Shown here: in pieces, positions 1 to 7,788 of the stretch
Layout: each line of letters starts with the position of its first letter
How positions within the stretch are numbered: position 1 is the first letter of the stretch
Assembly: GCA_035690065.1 (NCBI GenBank)
Contig: DASSKW010000102.1
Span: 1-19,724 of the forward strand
Source of the DNA: DASSKW01 sp035690065
GTDB lineage: Bacteria > Pseudomonadota > Gammaproteobacteria > Natronospirales > REEB76
Reading direction: 5' to 3'
DNA: 19,724 nt
Position numbers and translations under genes: made by a program
Notes under the pieces: generated by a model
What the model saw: only the letters and a program-made list of their open reading frames with translations
Databases searched by the model: none
Told to the model about the DNA's origin: nothing

Positions 1-1041
1 TCCTGGGTCCAGTATGTCAACTCCGTTATCGGTAGTAACCCAGATTAAACCGGAATGATCTTGGTAGATGTCCCAAAGCGAATTCGATGATAAACTGGAG
101 AGGTCACCTGTATTCTGATGAAAATTTATGTACTCAGATGCCCCATTCCTTCTAAGATACATTCCTGAATCAAGACTGCCTATCCATAAATTATCTTTCG
201 AATCGATGAAAACCGATGATAGGTTCCCGGTGACGGCCGATGTTTTATCTAGTGATGCGGATGTAATTACGGATTTTCCGGGATCCAAGTATTGCAACCC
301 TTTGTTGCTAGCTATCCACAATCGACCTTCTTTATCTTGGGTAATGTCGCGGATTATTTCTAGCGTCGAAGTCTTACTATGATAATGAACAAAAGTTCCG
401 GAGTTTTCGTTGAAGGAGTCCAGACCGGATTGAGTACCAATCCAGATGATTCCGTGCTGATCAGGTAGTATGGCATTGATTTGATTGTCGCTGGGGCCGG
501 TTGCATTTTGAGCGGCTGGAAAATGTCGTGCATCGCCAGTTTGCGGGTCGAATATGTCGAGACCGGCATCAAAAGTGCCAACCAGTAATTTTCCGTCTCC
601 GGCACTACTCAGTGACCATATGTTGTTACTAGCAAGACTGTTTGGATTCTCACTCGTATGAGTAAAATGTTGAAATGTGTTGGTTTGTGGATCATACAGA
701 TTCAAGCCGCCCCCGGTGGTGCCAATCCATAGCCGGTGGCGGGCGTCTTCGTAAACCACCCGCGCCAAGTTAGAGGAAATACTGGATGGGTCAGCTGGAT
801 CGTTTTTAAATACCTTGATCGAGTAGCCATCGTAACGATCCAGGCCATCCTCTGTGGCCAGCCATACATAACCACGATCACTTTGCAGTACCGAGAAGAC
901 CCTAGCGTTAGATAGGCCATTTGTCATAGTAAGTTGTCTAAATCGCGATTCACCCCAGGCTGATGTAGCAGAGATTGTTGCCAAGAGTAATAGTCCTGCA
1001 GAAAGCAGGACTAATTTATAGCGTTCGGTCGTCATATCCAT
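1..1041 (-). CDS. Two-component regulator propeller protein, N-terminal part (3' end outside window)
   Basis: An uninterrupted minus-strand frame runs from an ATG at 1041 to the left edge (347 codons, no stop). Residues 3 onward read MTTERYKLVLLSAGLLLL, a signal peptide probably cleaved near TSAWG. At least seven reg_prop-type motifs follow, for example VWLATEDGLDRYDG, LWIGTTGGGLNLYDP, IWIGTQSGLDSFNE, LWIASNKGLQYLDP and IWVTTDNGVDILDPG. These are the blade repeats of periplasmic propeller sensor domains, which usually precede a transmembrane helix and a kinase, GGDEF or HTH output domain; here the output domain is outside the window. A TAG lies just upstream of the first ATG (1041). A second ATG at 1035 is equally possible, and neither has a good ribosome binding site. 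Base composition is mid-40s % GC in sampled lines against about 60% elsewhere, with many TTA, CTA, ATA and AGA codons, suggesting acquisition from outside. Output type is unknown. Confidence 0.85.
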   Translation of the reverse strand, partial: MDMTTERYKLVLLSAGLLLLATISATSAWGESRFRQLTMTNGLSNARVFSVLQSDRGYVWLATEDGLDRYDGYSIKVFKNDPADPSSISSNLARVVYEDARHRLWIGTTGGGLNLYDPQTNTFQHFTHTSENPNSLASNNIWSLSSAGDGKLLVGTFDAGLDIFDPQTGDARHFPAAQNATGPSDNQINAILPDQHGIIWIGTQSGLDSFNENSGTFVHYHSKTSTLEIIRDITQDKEGRLWIASNKGLQYLDPGKSVITSASLDKTSAVTGNLSSVFIDSKDNLWIGSLDSGMYLRRNGASEYINFHQNTGDLSSLSSNSLWDIYQDHSGLIWVTTDNGVDILDPG

Positions 1042-1066
1042 TGACTATCAAGAAACTGGTTGCTGA

Positions 1067-1375
1067 TCAGGAATTGTCTTTATCGTGAACGATTGGCTGA
1101 CAAAGTGATGCATTGCCAAATGCGTTTTGTGCCTCACTTAGTCTGCTCACTGCCAAGGTTGCCTGTTGTTTTGCGGTTGGATCGCTGTGAGTCGCCGCTA
1201 TCTGTTGCAATGTTACTGAGACTTGCTTTAATAGCTCAGCACCGGTGGAATAATGCTTAGCTCGGGCTTGTGCTACCGTGGCGGCATCCTTGCCTTTCAG
1301 TGCCAGGGATGGATCCTTGAGCTGTGCTTCAGTAGTACGACGGAAATCTTCCGGGGTCAGTTCCTTGTTACTCAT
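1067..1375 (-). CDS. Hypothetical 102-residue protein downstream of barA
   Basis: I do not recognise a family. The protein begins MSNKELTPEDFRRTTEAQ and is mostly charged, Ala-rich and predicted helical (an Ala/Gln/Leu stretch around residues 25-85). It has no signal peptide, no transmembrane segment and one Cys near the C terminus (residue 91). A good ribosome binding site (GAGGG) sits about seven bases before the ATG at 1375. The gene lies 27 bases after barA and about 25 bases before the propeller gene, on the same strand, so it may be co-transcribed with both. Its composition is intermediate between the GC-rich barA and the AT-rich propeller gene. That this is a real gene rests on the ribosome binding site, spacing and strand; nothing in the sequence gives a function. 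Confidence 0.65.
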   Translation of the reverse strand: MSNKELTPEDFRRTTEAQLKDPSLALKGKDAATVAQARAKHYSTGAELLKQVSVTLQQIAATHSDPTAKQQATLAVSRLSEAQNAFGNASLCQPIVHDKDNS

Positions 1376-1402
1376 GATTTTCCCTCTTGCGTGATGATGA
1401 TT

Positions 1403-4183
1403 TCAGCCGGGTGATGAGCCTGGTTGGTGTTCAAGCGCCTGCCTTATTTCCATGACATCGTCTTCCAGAAGATCGCCCAGCGAGGCGGCTTTTTCATATG
1501 CCCCTTCGCGCAGTGCGGCCTCCAGCTCGGCACAATGGCCCTTGAGGGTACCGAGTTTACAGAATGCGGCGGTTCCGTGCAGCTTGTGGACCGCCTCCCG
1601 CAGGGCCCGCATGTCGTTGCTGCGCCAGGCTTTGATCACCGCATCATGCTGATTGGGCAGGTCTTCCTTGAGCATCTGCAAGACTTCGGGGCGCAGGGAT
1701 GACAGGGCCGAGGCGATGCCCGGGGCATTGCCTTGCATAGCCGCCGCGGGCGGGTTGGGGCTTGCCATGACCGGGACATCCCGCACGACAGCCAATATGG
1801 TTCTGGCCAGGACGCCGTCCTCGACGGGCTTGGTGAGCCAGCCACGCAGGCCATTGGCATGCAACTCTGCGTCCGATATGTCCTGGTTGGCAGCAGATAG
1901 GATCAGCATGGCGGGGGGGTGGCCGAGACTTGTCTGGGTGATCTGGTGGGCCAGGTCCACGCCGCTTTCCTGGGCAAGCCGCCGGTCCAGCAGGATGCAA
2001 TCCGGTCTGCGGGCGGTGCAGTGGGCCAAAGCCTGCTCGCCAGTTTCTACCCCGGTGACCGCAGCGCCCAATGCTTCTACCTGCAAGGTCAACAGGCGGC
2101 TGTTGACGCGGTTATCTTCCACGATCAGGATGCTCAACCCGTCGAGCCGGTTTCCTGGTACTGGTTCGAGTCTGGCTGGAGGAGCGGCCTTGGGCACGGA
2201 GTTGCGGTGATGCAGCAGCGCGATAAGTTCCTCATCCAGTGTAAGGTCGTCGACGCATTTGGGCAGGCAAGCCCCCCCCAGCGCATCGGCTACCCGTTGT
2301 TGCATCGAGCTATCCAATGAGCTGATTAATATCAGACACGGTGGATGATCGAGCCCGCCCCAGAGCCGATAAAGATTGTCACTGTAGCGGCTCTCACGAT
2401 ATCCGAGGGACAGCACGACAAGATCATAATTCTTTGCGCGGTCACGCAATGCAGCAGTCATGGCAGTGAGTGTCGTGCAGTGAGTGACGGTTATGCCCTT
2501 GTTGGCCAGTCTGCCGGTTAATGCGCTGGCCATCTCTGCCTGTGCTTCATAGATCAATGCCCGGTGATGCACCTTGTATTGGCGGTTAGGCAACCCGGAC
2601 TGACGTGTCTGAAGCGGGAGTACCAGCCGGAATTCAGATCCTGTGCCGCGTTCACTGATCGCACTCAGGCTGCCACCCATGGCATCCGCCAGACGCTGGC
2701 TGATGGCAAGCCCAAGCCCGGTGCCGCTGTATTTGCGCCCGGGCGATGTGTCGAGTGACGAGAAAGGTTGAAACAGTTCTTTGATCTGCGTGCTACTTAT
2801 ACCGATACCGGTATCCTTGACTGTGATGGCAATGAGATCTGCTTCATCGTCTTCAGTTACCAGCTCTGCAGAGACGCGTACAAATCCTTGTTCTGTAAAT
2901 TTTACGGCATTGGCCAGCAGGTTAGACATGATCCTGGATAACTTGACTGCATCACCTCGAAAATCCACGGGCATGCCCTGTGGCAGATCCAGTATCAGCT
3001 CCAGTTCCTTCTGGTAAGCATCGGGTGCTACCAGCAAGATGTTCTCTTCCAGTAATTCACGCAGGTTCAGGTCGAGTTCCTGGGTGAGTGGCTTACCCGC
3101 TTCGATACGGGAGAAACTCAGGACATCTTCTATCAGTACCAAGAGTGAATTGGCAGCGCGTTGGATGGTGTCGAGGTAATCGCGCTGGTCCGCATCCAGT
3201 CTGGTCTTGCGCATCAAACCCGAGAAACCGACGATGGCGTTCATCGGTGTGCGTATCTCATGGCTCATGTTGGCAAGAAATTCCGACTTTACACGGCTGG
3301 CGTTGAGGGCACGTTTCCTGGCAAGATCCAGTGCGACACTCTTGATTTCTATTTCATCCAGCGTCTCACGCAATTCCGCAGTGGCTTCATTCACCTGGGT
3401 TTGCAGGCTTTGCTCAGAGCCTTGTGCAGTGCTGGCCATCTCGTTTATGTCGCGCTCGAGTGTGCCAATTTCTCCGCCAGAGACGCGGTTGACTCTGGCG
3501 TCGTGATCACCGGCATTGAAACGTCGCACCATCTCGACGATACGGCCGATTGGCGCGGTGACACTGGCGCTGATCGCAAGTGCCAGCAGGATCGCGAGTG
3601 CCATGCAGACCAGCGCAATGATGCTGCTGTTGACTATCAATTGCCCTTGGCGCAATGCAAAACGATGTGCTGAAAGTCGTACCGTGACTTGGCCGATCTT
3701 GCGGGGCGCATGAATTTCCTGATTTGTGGTATCGCCGCGATCTTTCAGCAGCTTGCCGGATCCTCCGTTCCCGGCTGTTTCAAGCCGGATCGGTGAGCTG
3801 AAGTTGAGAGCATCGTCGAATTGGTCGTCGGTGCCGACACTATGCGCTATATCGTCAGCCATCCCCGTGGATTCTGTGGAGGAGCGTGAGGCATTTACCA
3901 ACACCGTCCCATCGCTGCTGGTGATGACGATCGACTGGATATCAGGCTCCCGCATGGCAGAATCAACCAGTTCCTGCAGTAAGCTCTGGTTATTGGAAAG
4001 CACGCCATGTTCACTTGCGATAGCAAGCTGGCTGCTTATGGAGGTGCCTATATTGATCTGGGATTGCCTCAGATCATGGACTCTGACCTGTACCAGATAG
4101 ATACTGAGAGCACTGCCGAATACCAACACCGGTAACAGTGCCAGCAGCAGTACCCGGTTACGAATACTCCAGTTCCGGATCAT
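1403..4183 (-). CDS. barA: BarA/GacS-type hybrid sensor histidine kinase
   Basis: Inner-membrane phosphorelay kinase; in known relatives it phosphorylates UvrY/GacA and so switches on the CsrB-type small RNAs. Visible order: transmembrane helix about 11-31, periplasmic sensor region to about 180, second helix about 183-206, HAMP about 207-260, coiled coil, HisKA with SHEIRTPMNA (His308), HATPase with N-box NLLANAVKF (421-429), DTGIG (457-461) and GTGLGLA (487-493). A degenerate receiver follows (about 540-655; the acceptor position in LVVLSL is Ser). Then comes a true receiver (Glu689/Asp690, Asp733, Lys785) and a C-terminal HPt domain with HKLHG (His866). Length (926) matches E. coli BarA (918). 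A GGGG ribosome binding site lies five bases before ATG 4183, and the start overlaps the preceding small frame by ATGA. Its divergent placement from the rlmD cluster recalls the barA/rlmD arrangement of enterobacteria. Confidence 0.93.
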   Translation of the reverse strand: MIRNWSIRNRVLLLALLPVLVFGSALSIYLVQVRVHDLRQSQINIGTSISSQLAIASEHGVLSNNQSLLQELVDSAMREPDIQSIVITSSDGTVLVNASRSSTESTGMADDIAHSVGTDDQFDDALNFSSPIRLETAGNGGSGKLLKDRGDTTNQEIHAPRKIGQVTVRLSAHRFALRQGQLIVNSSIIALVCMALAILLALAISASVTAPIGRIVEMVRRFNAGDHDARVNRVSGGEIGTLERDINEMASTAQGSEQSLQTQVNEATAELRETLDEIEIKSVALDLARKRALNASRVKSEFLANMSHEIRTPMNAIVGFSGLMRKTRLDADQRDYLDTIQRAANSLLVLIEDVLSFSRIEAGKPLTQELDLNLRELLEENILLVAPDAYQKELELILDLPQGMPVDFRGDAVKLSRIMSNLLANAVKFTEQGFVRVSAELVTEDDEADLIAITVKDTGIGISSTQIKELFQPFSSLDTSPGRKYSGTGLGLAISQRLADAMGGSLSAISERGTGSEFRLVLPLQTRQSGLPNRQYKVHHRALIYEAQAEMASALTGRLANKGITVTHCTTLTAMTAALRDRAKNYDLVVLSLGYRESRYSDNLYRLWGGLDHPPCLILISSLDSSMQQRVADALGGACLPKCVDDLTLDEELIALLHHRNSVPKAAPPARLEPVPGNRLDGLSILIVEDNRVNSRLLTLQVEALGAAVTGVETGEQALAHCTARRPDCILLDRRLAQESGVDLAHQITQTSLGHPPAMLILSAANQDISDAELHANGLRGWLTKPVEDGVLARTILAVVRDVPVMASPNPPAAAMQGNAPGIASALSSLRPEVLQMLKEDLPNQHDAVIKAWRSNDMRALREAVHKLHGTAAFCKLGTLKGHCAELEAALREGAYEKAASLGDLLEDDVMEIRQALEHQPGSSPG

Positions 4184-4374
4184 GGTTTCCCCGTTTGTAT
4201 TTCAAGCCGTGTTTCCATACTGTTCTGATCAGGAAGCGATATGTCCGGTGCGTGTATGCCGGAGACCAGGCGTAGTACATATTCCGTGGTGAATGCGCTC
4301 GAAGCCCGTATCATCTGCCAGTTGATGATGGTGATGGGCAGAGGTGATGGCTGCGCCCTGGCCGGGTAGTTCAT
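4180..4374 (-). CDS. Small secreted-protein candidate coupled to barA, start uncertain, possibly frameshifted
   Basis: The frame ends in TGA (4180-4182), overlapping the barA ATG as ATGA, a typical translational-coupling junction. From ATG 4374 it encodes 64 residues with no recognised family. The in-frame codons just upstream of that ATG read CGLLALASLA, so together with MNYPARAQ they form the core and cleavage site of a signal peptide, yet no ATG, GTG or TTG lies in that frame before the TGA at 4498-4500. In the next frame an ATG at 4424 encodes MNLILIP. Deleting one base near 4405-4412 would join the two into a classic signal peptide of about 25 residues. I infer either a frameshift (mutation or sequencing error) or a non-standard start such as CTG. 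The mature part would be only about 58 residues. Confidence 0.4.
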   Translation of the reverse strand: MNYPARAQPSPLPITIINWQMIRASSAFTTEYVLRLVSGIHAPDISLPDQNSMETRLEIQTGKP

Positions 4375-4472
4375 GGCAAGTGAGGCGAGTGCCAGCAGCC
4401 CGCAGGTATGAGGATCAGATTCATGGGGTATCTGAAGCCGTTTTAGTTGGTTGATAAGCCCGATGAGGGCTA

Positions 4473-4501
4473 ATGTTGCGGGTTTTTTCCTGACTGGTCA
4501 A
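4473..4501 (-). promoter_or_regulatory. Candidate sigma-70 promoter for the barA group
   Basis: On the minus strand TTGACC (4496-4501) is separated by exactly 17 bases, including an A6 run, from CAACAT (4473-4478). The -35 matches the consensus at five of six positions, the -10 only at three of six. It lies about 50-100 bases upstream of the small secreted-protein frame. This is the best candidate in the divergent region with the exonuclease gene; rest of 4425-4563 shows no other clear signal. Confidence 0.3.
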
Positions 4502-4563
4502 AGGCTTCCGGCCCATTTTGTTAAACTCTGCACTCTGAATCCCCATGGAACAGGTAAAGATAC

Positions 4564-5361
4564 ATGCATGTTTTGGCCTTCGATATCGAGACTATCCCGG
4601 ATCTGGAGGGAGGGCGGCGCCTCTATGGGCTGGAAGGGCTCTCCGACGAGGACACGGGCAAGGCCATGTTCCAGCGCCGCCGCCAGGATACCGGCGGCAA
4701 CGAATTCCTGCCGCTGCATCTCCACCGGGTGGTGGCGATCTCCATCGCCATGCGCAGCCGTGAGGGATTCCGGGTCTGGACCCTGGGAACACCGGAAGCC
4801 GACGAGGCCGAGTTGATAGGAAGGTTCTTCGAGGGTATCGAGAAATTCAGCCCGGATCTGGTGTCCTGGAACGGTAGCGGCTTCGATTTGCCGGTACTGC
4901 ATTACCGGGCCTTGCGCCACGGGATTTCTGCGCCGCGGTATTGGGAGACTGGAGATAACGACCAATCTTTCCGCTGGAACAATTACCTTTCCCGTTTCCA
5001 CTGGCGGCACACGGATCTGATGGACGTATTGTCGGGATTTCAGGGACGCGGTGCGGCACCGCTGGATGAGATCGCCCAGCTCTGCGGCTTGCCGGGCAAG
5101 CTCGGTATGCACGGCAGCAAGGTATGGGAAGCCTGGCTGGCAGGGGGTATCGACCGGATCCGTGATTACTGCGAGACCGATGCGCTCAATACGTTTCTCG
5201 TCTTTCTGCGTTTCCAGTTGATCCGGGGACGTCTGGAGCGTGAAGAGTTCAAACGCGAGTGCAGTCTGGTGCGCGAAGCATTGAAACTAGCCGCCCGCTC
5301 GCACCTGGATGAATTTCTGGCAGCCTGGTCAGCGAATTTCGATAGCGGGGCCACCGGATAA
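4564..5361 (+). CDS. PolB-like 3'-5' exonuclease (DnaQ superfamily)
   Basis: Predicted single-domain 3'-5' exonuclease of the PolB-like family (Pfam DNA_pol_B_exo2 type), 265 residues. The DEDDy catalytic signature is visible: Exo I FDIET (Asp7, Glu9), Exo II region SWNGSGFDLPVL (Asp108), and Exo III YCETD (Tyr202, Asp206). These residues bind the two metal ions in the superfamily. No polymerase domain is attached, so the role is presumably DNA end trimming or repair, but the biological substrate of this family is not established. The start at 4564 is chosen because MHVLAFDIET places Exo I at the very N terminus, as is normal, and an AGG lies upstream. Its stop overlaps the rlmD start by one base (TAATG), so it heads the plus-strand cluster with rlmD and nagZ. 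Confidence 0.88.
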   Translation: MHVLAFDIETIPDLEGGRRLYGLEGLSDEDTGKAMFQRRRQDTGGNEFLPLHLHRVVAISIAMRSREGFRVWTLGTPEADEAELIGRFFEGIEKFSPDLVSWNGSGFDLPVLHYRALRHGISAPRYWETGDNDQSFRWNNYLSRFHWRHTDLMDVLSGFQGRGAAPLDEIAQLCGLPGKLGMHGSKVWEAWLAGGIDRIRDYCETDALNTFLVFLRFQLIRGRLEREEFKRECSLVREALKLAARSHLDEFLAAWSANFDSGATG

Positions 5362-6707
5362 TGCGAGCTGGGACACGCCGCAACGACGCTTTCCACAGCT
5401 CTCTGGTAACAGATGCCAATGTGGAAAGCCTGTCGCATGACGGACGCGGTATCGTGCGTTCAAACGGCAAGACCGTATTTGTCGAGGGCGCGTTACCGGG
5501 CGAACAGATAAATTATCGTCTGCTGCGCCAGCGTCGCGATTACGATGAAGCCCGCGTCGAGGAAATCAAACAGCCTTCGCCGGAACGGGTAACACCACGG
5601 TGTGAACATTTCGGTGTTTGCGGTGGCTGCACACTGCAGCACCTGGCTCCGGCAGCGCAACTGGCTGCCAAACAGCAGACCTTGCTGGACAACCTGCAGC
5701 GTATCGGGCATGTGCAACCCGATACCGTCCTGGAACCGCTGGCCGGGCCGGCATGGGGGTACCGTCGCCGGGCAAGATTGTCTGCCCGCTATGTGCCGAA
5801 CAAAGGTCGGGTATTGGTGGGATTTGTCGAACGCGACAATTCCTTCGTTACCGATACCAGACGCTGCGAGATACTGGACCCGAAAGTCGGTGTCTTGATT
5901 GAAGCCTTGTCCGCGCTTCTGAGCAGCATGAGTATCCGGGAGCGGATACCGCAGATCGAACTTGCGGTTGGGGATGTGCATACCGTGCTGGTGCTGCGGG
6001 TATTGAGCGCACCGAACGCAGACGACCGTCAACGTCTGTCGGAATTCGAATCCAGCCATCAGTTGCACATCTATCTGCAGGCTGGCAAACCCGATGCGCT
6101 TGAACCCCTGAACGGAGACCCGGTACGGCTTGCATATCGGTTGCCGGAATGGGATATGGAACTGGAATTCGAGCCCGCAGATTTTATCCAGGTGAATGCC
6201 AAGGTAAACAGGCTGCTGATTGCGCGAGCATTGGAGTTACTTGATGTCCAGTCGCAACACCGAGTACTGGATCTGTTTTGTGGCCTGGGTAATTTCACTT
6301 TGCCATTAGCGCGAAATGCACGATTAGCAGTTGGGGTCGAGGGCGATATAGGTCTGGTCCGGCGCGCGCGGCTGAATGCGGAACGCAACGGCATCGCGAA
6401 TGCGGAGTTCTGCCATGCAGATCTGTTTGCCGACACCGGCTCGGCCCCATGGATGCAGCAGCAATACGATTGTGTGTTATTGGACCCCCCACGCGCCGGT
6501 GCCCGTGAAGTCATCGCGCATTTCGGTGCGCTGGGCGCGCAGCGTGTTGTTTATGTGTCCTGTCATCCAGCGACCCTGGCACGGGACGCCGAACTGCTGG
6601 TGAAGCAGCAAGGGTATCGATTACGTGCTGCCGGGGTACTGGATATGTTTCCGCATACGGCGCATGTCGAATCCATTGCCGTATTCGAACGGGAACGGCC
6701 AGCATGA
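5361..6707 (+). CDS. rlmD: 23S rRNA m5U1939 methyltransferase RlmD (RumA)
   Basis: SAM-dependent methyltransferase that in E. coli makes 5-methyluridine at 23S rRNA U1939. Domains: TRAM RNA-binding fold at about 12-72; a [4Fe-4S] cluster bound by Cys81, Cys87, Cys90 (CEHFGVCGGC) and Cys169 (RRCEIL); then the Rossmann methyltransferase domain with DLFCGLGNF (304-312), DPPRAG (375-380), the catalytic Cys401 in VSCHPATLARD, and the general base Glu437 in HVES. All key residues of RlmD are present, which favours RlmD over TrmA or RlmC (TrmA lacks the cluster). Length 448 is close to E. coli RlmD (433). The start overlaps the exonuclease stop by one base, and its TGA overlaps the nagZ ATG, indicating coupled translation of three genes. 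Confidence 0.94.
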   Translation: MRAGTRRNDAFHSSLVTDANVESLSHDGRGIVRSNGKTVFVEGALPGEQINYRLLRQRRDYDEARVEEIKQPSPERVTPRCEHFGVCGGCTLQHLAPAAQLAAKQQTLLDNLQRIGHVQPDTVLEPLAGPAWGYRRRARLSARYVPNKGRVLVGFVERDNSFVTDTRRCEILDPKVGVLIEALSALLSSMSIRERIPQIELAVGDVHTVLVLRVLSAPNADDRQRLSEFESSHQLHIYLQAGKPDALEPLNGDPVRLAYRLPEWDMELEFEPADFIQVNAKVNRLLIARALELLDVQSQHRVLDLFCGLGNFTLPLARNARLAVGVEGDIGLVRRARLNAERNGIANAEFCHADLFADTGSAPWMQQQYDCVLLDPPRAGAREVIAHFGALGAQRVVYVSCHPATLARDAELLVKQQGYRLRAAGVLDMFPHTAHVESIAVFERERPA

Positions 6708-7750
6708 GCTTGGGACCGTTGATGGTGGATATTGCCGGCCAGGTGCTGACCGCAGAAGACCGGGAGATACTCCAGCATCCGTTGATTGGCGGTGTGATCC
6801 TGTTTGCTCGCAATTATGCAGATCCGGTACAACTGACGATCCTGACGCAAGAGTTGCATGGACTCCGTAGCCCACCATTACTGATTGCAGTAGATCACGA
6901 AGGTGGAAGAGTGCAACGGTTTCGTGACCAGTTCACCGTGTTGCCGCCAGCCCGGATTTGCGGATTGTTATACGATCAGGAGCCCGCACTCGGCCTGCAT
7001 TTTGCCGAACAGCTGGCCTGGTTGATGGCTGCAGAGTTGCGCTCTGTCGGCCTTGATCTGAGTTTCGCGCCTGTGGTCGATCTCGATCTGAGTACCAGCG
7101 ACGTTATCGGTGATCGCGCACTGCATCGCGATCCTGAAGTAGTGGGAGAGTTGGCACGTTCATGGGTGCTGGGCATGCGACGTGCCGGGATGGCGGCTTG
7201 CGCGAAGCATTTCCCGGGGCACGGTGCGGTGGCAGGAGATTCCCACACCATGCTGCCCGTGGATGCACGGTCGCTGGAAGACATCAGGCGCCGTGATCTG
7301 AAACCTTATCAGCGTCTGATCCGACTGGATTTACCGGCCGTGATGATGGCGCATGTCATATACAAGCAAGTCGATCCCGCCAATCCGGCAAGTCTGTCAA
7401 AGCACTGGATCGAAACTGAATTACGCCGGCAACTGGGATTCAAGGGGGCCATATTCTGTGACGACCTTTCGATGCGTGGTGCGGCGGGGGCGGGTGATTA
7501 CGTTGCCAGGACGCGGGCTGCCTTGACTGCAGGTTGCGATATGCTGCCGGTATGTAACAACCGCGATGGAGTCATTGCGATTCTCGATGCGTTGGATATT
7601 GCTCCCGATCCCGCAAGCCAATGGCGATTGGCAAGATTGCATGGCCGAGATGGATTGTCGATGCAGGATCTCATCGTCAGCCGGGAATGGCGGGATGCAC
7701 GTGCTGCATTGGCGCGTTACCATGAGCTCGACACATTTACCCTTACCTGA
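6704..7750 (+). CDS. nagZ: Beta-N-acetylhexosaminidase NagZ
   Basis: Cytoplasmic family GH3 glucosaminidase of peptidoglycan recycling; it removes GlcNAc from GlcNAc-1,6-anhydroMurNAc and its peptides, products that in some relatives also control AmpR and beta-lactamase. Visible motifs: GVILFARNY (30-38), VDHEGGRVQRF (63-73), FAPVVDLD (121-128), KHFPGHG (168-174), the GDSH loop with Asp179 and His181 that acts as acid/base in NagZ enzymes, and FCDDLSM (251-257) holding the nucleophile Asp. Length 348 agrees with the short Gram-negative NagZ form. There is no signal peptide. The ATG overlaps the rlmD stop by ATGA. The pairing with the methylthioinosine phosphorylase gene a little downstream parallels the nagZ (PA3005) and PA3004 neighbours of Pseudomonas aeruginosa. 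Confidence 0.95.
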   Translation: MSLGPLMVDIAGQVLTAEDREILQHPLIGGVILFARNYADPVQLTILTQELHGLRSPPLLIAVDHEGGRVQRFRDQFTVLPPARICGLLYDQEPALGLHFAEQLAWLMAAELRSVGLDLSFAPVVDLDLSTSDVIGDRALHRDPEVVGELARSWVLGMRRAGMAACAKHFPGHGAVAGDSHTMLPVDARSLEDIRRRDLKPYQRLIRLDLPAVMMAHVIYKQVDPANPASLSKHWIETELRRQLGFKGAIFCDDLSMRGAAGAGDYVARTRAALTAGCDMLPVCNNRDGVIAILDALDIAPDPASQWRLARLHGRDGLSMQDLIVSREWRDARAALARYHELDTFTLT

Positions 7751-7788
7751 GGTGCAAACCTTCACTATAGAGGCTTGACTATAAAGCG

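Noticed and set aside
4455..4490. Plus-strand hairpin AGCCC/GGGCT followed by a T6 run, terminator-like
   Set aside because: The T-run is about 13 bases from the stem and no plus-strand gene precedes it inside the window.
4498..5112. 204-codon minus-strand open frame opposite the exonuclease gene
   Set aside because: Antisense to a gene with an intact DEDDy motif set; no family resemblance and no start signal.
7763..7788. Repeated ACTATA and TTGACT before the MscS-type gene as a promoter
   Set aside because: The spacing does not fit a -35/-10 pair upstream of the ATG; the TATAAA lies only a few bases before the start codon.
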